A stretch of 64,000 bases of DNA from PALSA-612 sp963773055 (GTDB lineage: Bacteria > Actinomycetota > Thermoleophilia > Gaiellales > Gaiellaceae). Made by a program: the position numbers and the translations under genes. The stretch spans positions 310,001-374,000 of the forward strand of contig CAVYZL010000006.1 in the NCBI GenBank assembly GCA_963773055.1. Direction: 5' to 3'. Each line of letters starts with the position of its first letter. Within the stretch, counting starts at the first letter, position 1. The notes beneath the pieces were generated by a model. It did no database searches. It saw nothing but the letters and a program-made list of their open reading frames with translations, and had not been told where the DNA came from. Positions 61,868-64,000 of the stretch are shown in pieces.

Positions 61868-63775
61868 GTGGACGACGTCTACGCCCCGAACGTCTTCGCA
61901 CCGGGCGTCTTCGAACAGGGCGGGAGGCTGTCCGCCGTTCTCGACGGCTTCGAGTCGCGTGCCGAGCAGGCCGAGCTGGCGGCCGCCGTCGCCGACGCGC
62001 TCGCCTCGGGTGTGCACTTGCTCGCGGAGGCCGGCACAGGCACGGGCAAGAGCCTCGCCTACCTGATCCCTGCGCTCGCCTCGGGCGAGCGCGTCGTCGT
62101 CGCGACGGCGACGAAGGCGCTCCAGGAGCAGCTCTTGACCAAGGACGTGCCGCTGGCGGCGCGCGCGCTCGGCCGAGAGGTGAAGGTTGTCGTCCTCAAG
62201 GGCCGCCAGAACTATCTCTGCCGAAAGGCGGTCGACGGGTTCGGCTTGCTCGGTGGAGCGCTCCTAGCGCGAGAACAAGACGCCGAGGCGTTCGAGCGGC
62301 TCCGGCCGTGGCTCGACGAGACGGAGACAGGCGACCGGGCCGAACTGACCTTCGAGCCGCCGGAGAGCCTCTGGAGCGAGCTCGCAGTCGGAGCAGACCG
62401 GTGCCTCGGCCGACGGTGTGCGTTCGTCGGGATGTGCTTCTCGGAAGCCGCGCGACGGCGTGCGCGCGAGGCGGACCTCGTGATCGTCAACCACGCGCTC
62501 TACTTCGCCGACCTCGGCATCCGCGAGCAGCTCGACACGTCGATCCTCCCCGAGCACGCGGCCGTCGTCTTCGACGAGGCGCACCGGCTCGAGGACACGG
62601 CGTCGGACTGGCTCGGCGGCGGCGTCAGCCGCTACGGCCTGGCACGCCTCGAGCGGGACGTCGAGCGCGCGTGTCCCGAAGCGGGCGTTCCAGTGCCGGC
62701 TCGGCAGCTCGACCGGGTTCGCCGCGCGGGAGGGGCTCTGATCGGCGCCGTCGAGCCTCCCTCGGGGCGGCGACGGCTGCGCGAGGTGCCGCTGACCAAG
62801 GGCAGGACGCTCGTCGACCGGCTCGCCGAGCTCGCGCAAGCGCTGGCCGGGACGAACGACGAGCTCGACCTCCTCGCGCGTCGCGCAGCGGGTGCGGCCG
62901 CAGACGTCCAGGCATGCCTCGAGGGGGACGAGCTCGATCGTGTCGTCTGGTCTGAGCACGGCGCTCTCCGGTGGGCGCCCGTCGACGTCTCGCGGCGGCT
63001 CCGCGAGGCGTTGTGGGAGGGCGGCCCGACGGCGATTCTCGTCTCCGCGACGATGACGACCGGCGGCGACTTCGGGTTCGTTCGCGACCGAGTCGGCCTG
63101 AGGGGAGCGGGCGAGCTGCGCGTCGGCTCGCCGTTCGACTACGCCGAGCAGGCGGTGCTCTACGTGCCGCGCGACCTGCCGGACCCCCGCGCGCACGACG
63201 CGATCTCGGCGGTCGCAGACGAGGTCGCCGAGCTCTGCGAGCTGTCGGCCGGCCGCGCGCTCGTGCTCACGAGCTCGTATCGCTCGCTCGCCGCCGTCGC
63301 CGACAGGCTCCGCGGCCGGCTCAGCGTCGAGCTGCTCGTGCAGGGCGAAGCTCCGCGTGAGCGCCTGCTGGAGAGATTCCGCGACGAGGTCGATTCCGTG
63401 CTCGTCGCGACGGGGACGTTCTGGCAAGGCGTGGACGTTCCCGGCGAGTCGCTGTCATTGCTCGTGATCGACAAGCTCCCGTTCCAGCCCCCTGACGATC
63501 CGCTCGTCGAGGCGCGTTGCGAGCGCATCGCCGCAGAAGGCGGGGACTGGTTCTCCGATTACTCGCTCCCGTCCGCCGTCCTCCAGCTTCGCCAGGGGTT
63601 CGGGCGGCTGATCAGAAGCCGCTCGGATCGCGGCGTCGTCTGCCTCCTCGACCCGCGGGTTCGCACGCGCGCCTACGGCGAGGCGTTCCTCGCGTCGCTT
63701 CCGCCGTGCCCCGTCGTCGATAGCCGCGAGGCCGTGCGTCGGTTCCTCGCCACCGAAGTCGCGGTCGCCAGCTAG
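61868..63775 (+). CDS. DinG/XPD-type ATP-dependent DNA helicase
   Basis: 635 residues from a GTG at 61868. Walker A EAGTGTGKSLAYLIPALA, then VVVATATKALQEQLLTKDVP, the iron-sulphur Cys group (NYLCRK and DRCLGRRCAFVGMC), VIVNHALYFAD, the DEAH box FDEAHRLEDTASDW, and late motifs LVLTSSYRSLAAVADRL, FWQGVDVPGESLSLLVIDKL and QGFGRLIRSRSDRGVVCLLD. All are in the XPD/DinG order, so it is an active 5'-3' Fe-S helicase acting on R-loops or replication blocks. No exonuclease domain is fused. Divergent from rmuC. Confidence 0.93.
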   Translation: MDDVYAPNVFAPGVFEQGGRLSAVLDGFESRAEQAELAAAVADALASGVHLLAEAGTGTGKSLAYLIPALASGERVVVATATKALQEQLLTKDVPLAARALGREVKVVVLKGRQNYLCRKAVDGFGLLGGALLAREQDAEAFERLRPWLDETETGDRAELTFEPPESLWSELAVGADRCLGRRCAFVGMCFSEAARRRAREADLVIVNHALYFADLGIREQLDTSILPEHAAVVFDEAHRLEDTASDWLGGGVSRYGLARLERDVERACPEAGVPVPARQLDRVRRAGGALIGAVEPPSGRRRLREVPLTKGRTLVDRLAELAQALAGTNDELDLLARRAAGAAADVQACLEGDELDRVVWSEHGALRWAPVDVSRRLREALWEGGPTAILVSATMTTGGDFGFVRDRVGLRGAGELRVGSPFDYAEQAVLYVPRDLPDPRAHDAISAVADEVAELCELSAGRALVLTSSYRSLAAVADRLRGRLSVELLVQGEAPRERLLERFRDEVDSVLVATGTFWQGVDVPGESLSLLVIDKLPFQPPDDPLVEARCERIAAEGGDWFSDYSLPSAVLQLRQGFGRLIRSRSDRGVVCLLDPRVRTRAYGEAFLASLPPCPVVDSREAVRRFLATEVAVAS

Positions 63776-63785
63776 CGTTCTTTCG

Positions 63786-64000
63786 ATGGCCAAGAAGAAG
63801 CCGCGTACGCCCGAGCCTCCTCGCAAGGTGCAGGCGCCGAAGGTGCGCCAGAAGCACCAGGCGCCGTCGCGGGGGGTCACGATGCCGGGGACGAACACGC
63901 TGATCGGGGCGGCCCTGCTCGTGGCATCGGCGCTCGTCGTCGGCTGGTTTGGCTTCTTCTCCGGCGGCGGAACGCACGGCAGCGCGGCGAACGTCACTCG
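63786..64000 (+). CDS. Membrane-anchored hypothetical protein, N-terminal part only
   Basis: The ATG at 63786, 10 bases after the helicase stop, starts MAKKKPRTPEPPRKVQAPKV, a very basic cytoplasmic stretch. One membrane helix follows (TLIGAALLVASALVVGWFGF) and then FSGGGTHGSAAN, going past the right edge. The layout suggests an exported domain beyond the window. The family cannot be named from this part. Confidence 0.65.
   Translation, partial: MAKKKPRTPEPPRKVQAPKVRQKHQAPSRGVTMPGTNTLIGAALLVASALVVGWFGFFSGGGTHGSAANVT

Overview
The window is about 64 kb of high-GC DNA whose reading frames are strongly G/C-biased at the third codon position. Gene content and order point to a Gram-positive actinobacterial lineage. 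The run yceD, rpmF, plsX, acpP, rnc, smc, ftsY, ffh, rpsP, khpA, rimM, trmD, lepB, rplS, rnhB, yraN, comM, dprA is the classic actinobacterial order. The frequent GTG/TTG starts with 4-nt stop/start overlaps, and protein flavour recalled from memory, suggest class Thermoleophilia (Gaiella/Solirubrobacter-like); that placement is inference.

Layout. (1) 1-1482: the 5' part of a large DUF6603-type gene running off the left edge, preceded by a small coupled ORF. (2) 1673-13552: an island bounded by a 62-bp perfect direct repeat of the 3' half of a tRNA-Ala(UGC) gene; the intact tRNA is at the right end and a third, 31-bp copy lies at 7414-7444. It carries a two-gene PEP-utilising phosphotransferase with its ATP and His domains on separate proteins and a cyclic-nucleotide domain on one of them, three alpha/beta hydrolases, a phage small-terminase-like remnant, and decayed SnoaL-like, M16-peptidase-like and tandem PH-like genes. 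No integrase is visible. (3) 13627-15897: a small coiled-coil protein, then a divergent LysR regulator and EamA exporter sharing a control region. (4) 15955-39600: the fatty-acid/ribosome/SRP/chromosome cluster, interrupted by transporters, a PQQ-propeller lipoprotein, an orphan DNA methylase and LemA/HtpX genes. (5) 39618-49526: amino-acid oxidase, secreted subtilase, VOC protein, hydrolase-adenylate cyclase fusion, an ornithine-cyclodeaminase-like gene coupled to a three-gene transhydrogenase operon, and an HD-GYP protein. (6) 49580-64000: IDH/IPMDH-like dehydrogenase, a tiny zinc/AT-hook protein, an AddAB-like helicase-nuclease pair coupled to endonuclease III, PAS, CorA, TrxB, RmuC and a DinG-like helicase, ending in a truncated membrane protein.

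Two themes link regions. Cyclic-nucleotide signalling appears three times: a class III cyclase fusion, an MFS transporter with a C-terminal cNMP domain, and a PEP-utilising ATP-binding protein with a C-terminal cNMP domain. DNA repair and recombination is also concentrated here (smc, comM, dprA, AddAB-like, nth, rmuC, DinG-like).

Caution on quality. At least twelve genes, including housekeeping ones (rplS, dprA, htpX-like), are intact except for a single one-base indel, often in a short homopolymer. I read most of these as base-calling or assembly errors, and give frame-corrected calls. By contrast, 10031-13352 is broken at far higher density and looks genuinely decayed. No CRISPR array, rRNA or intact insertion sequence was seen.
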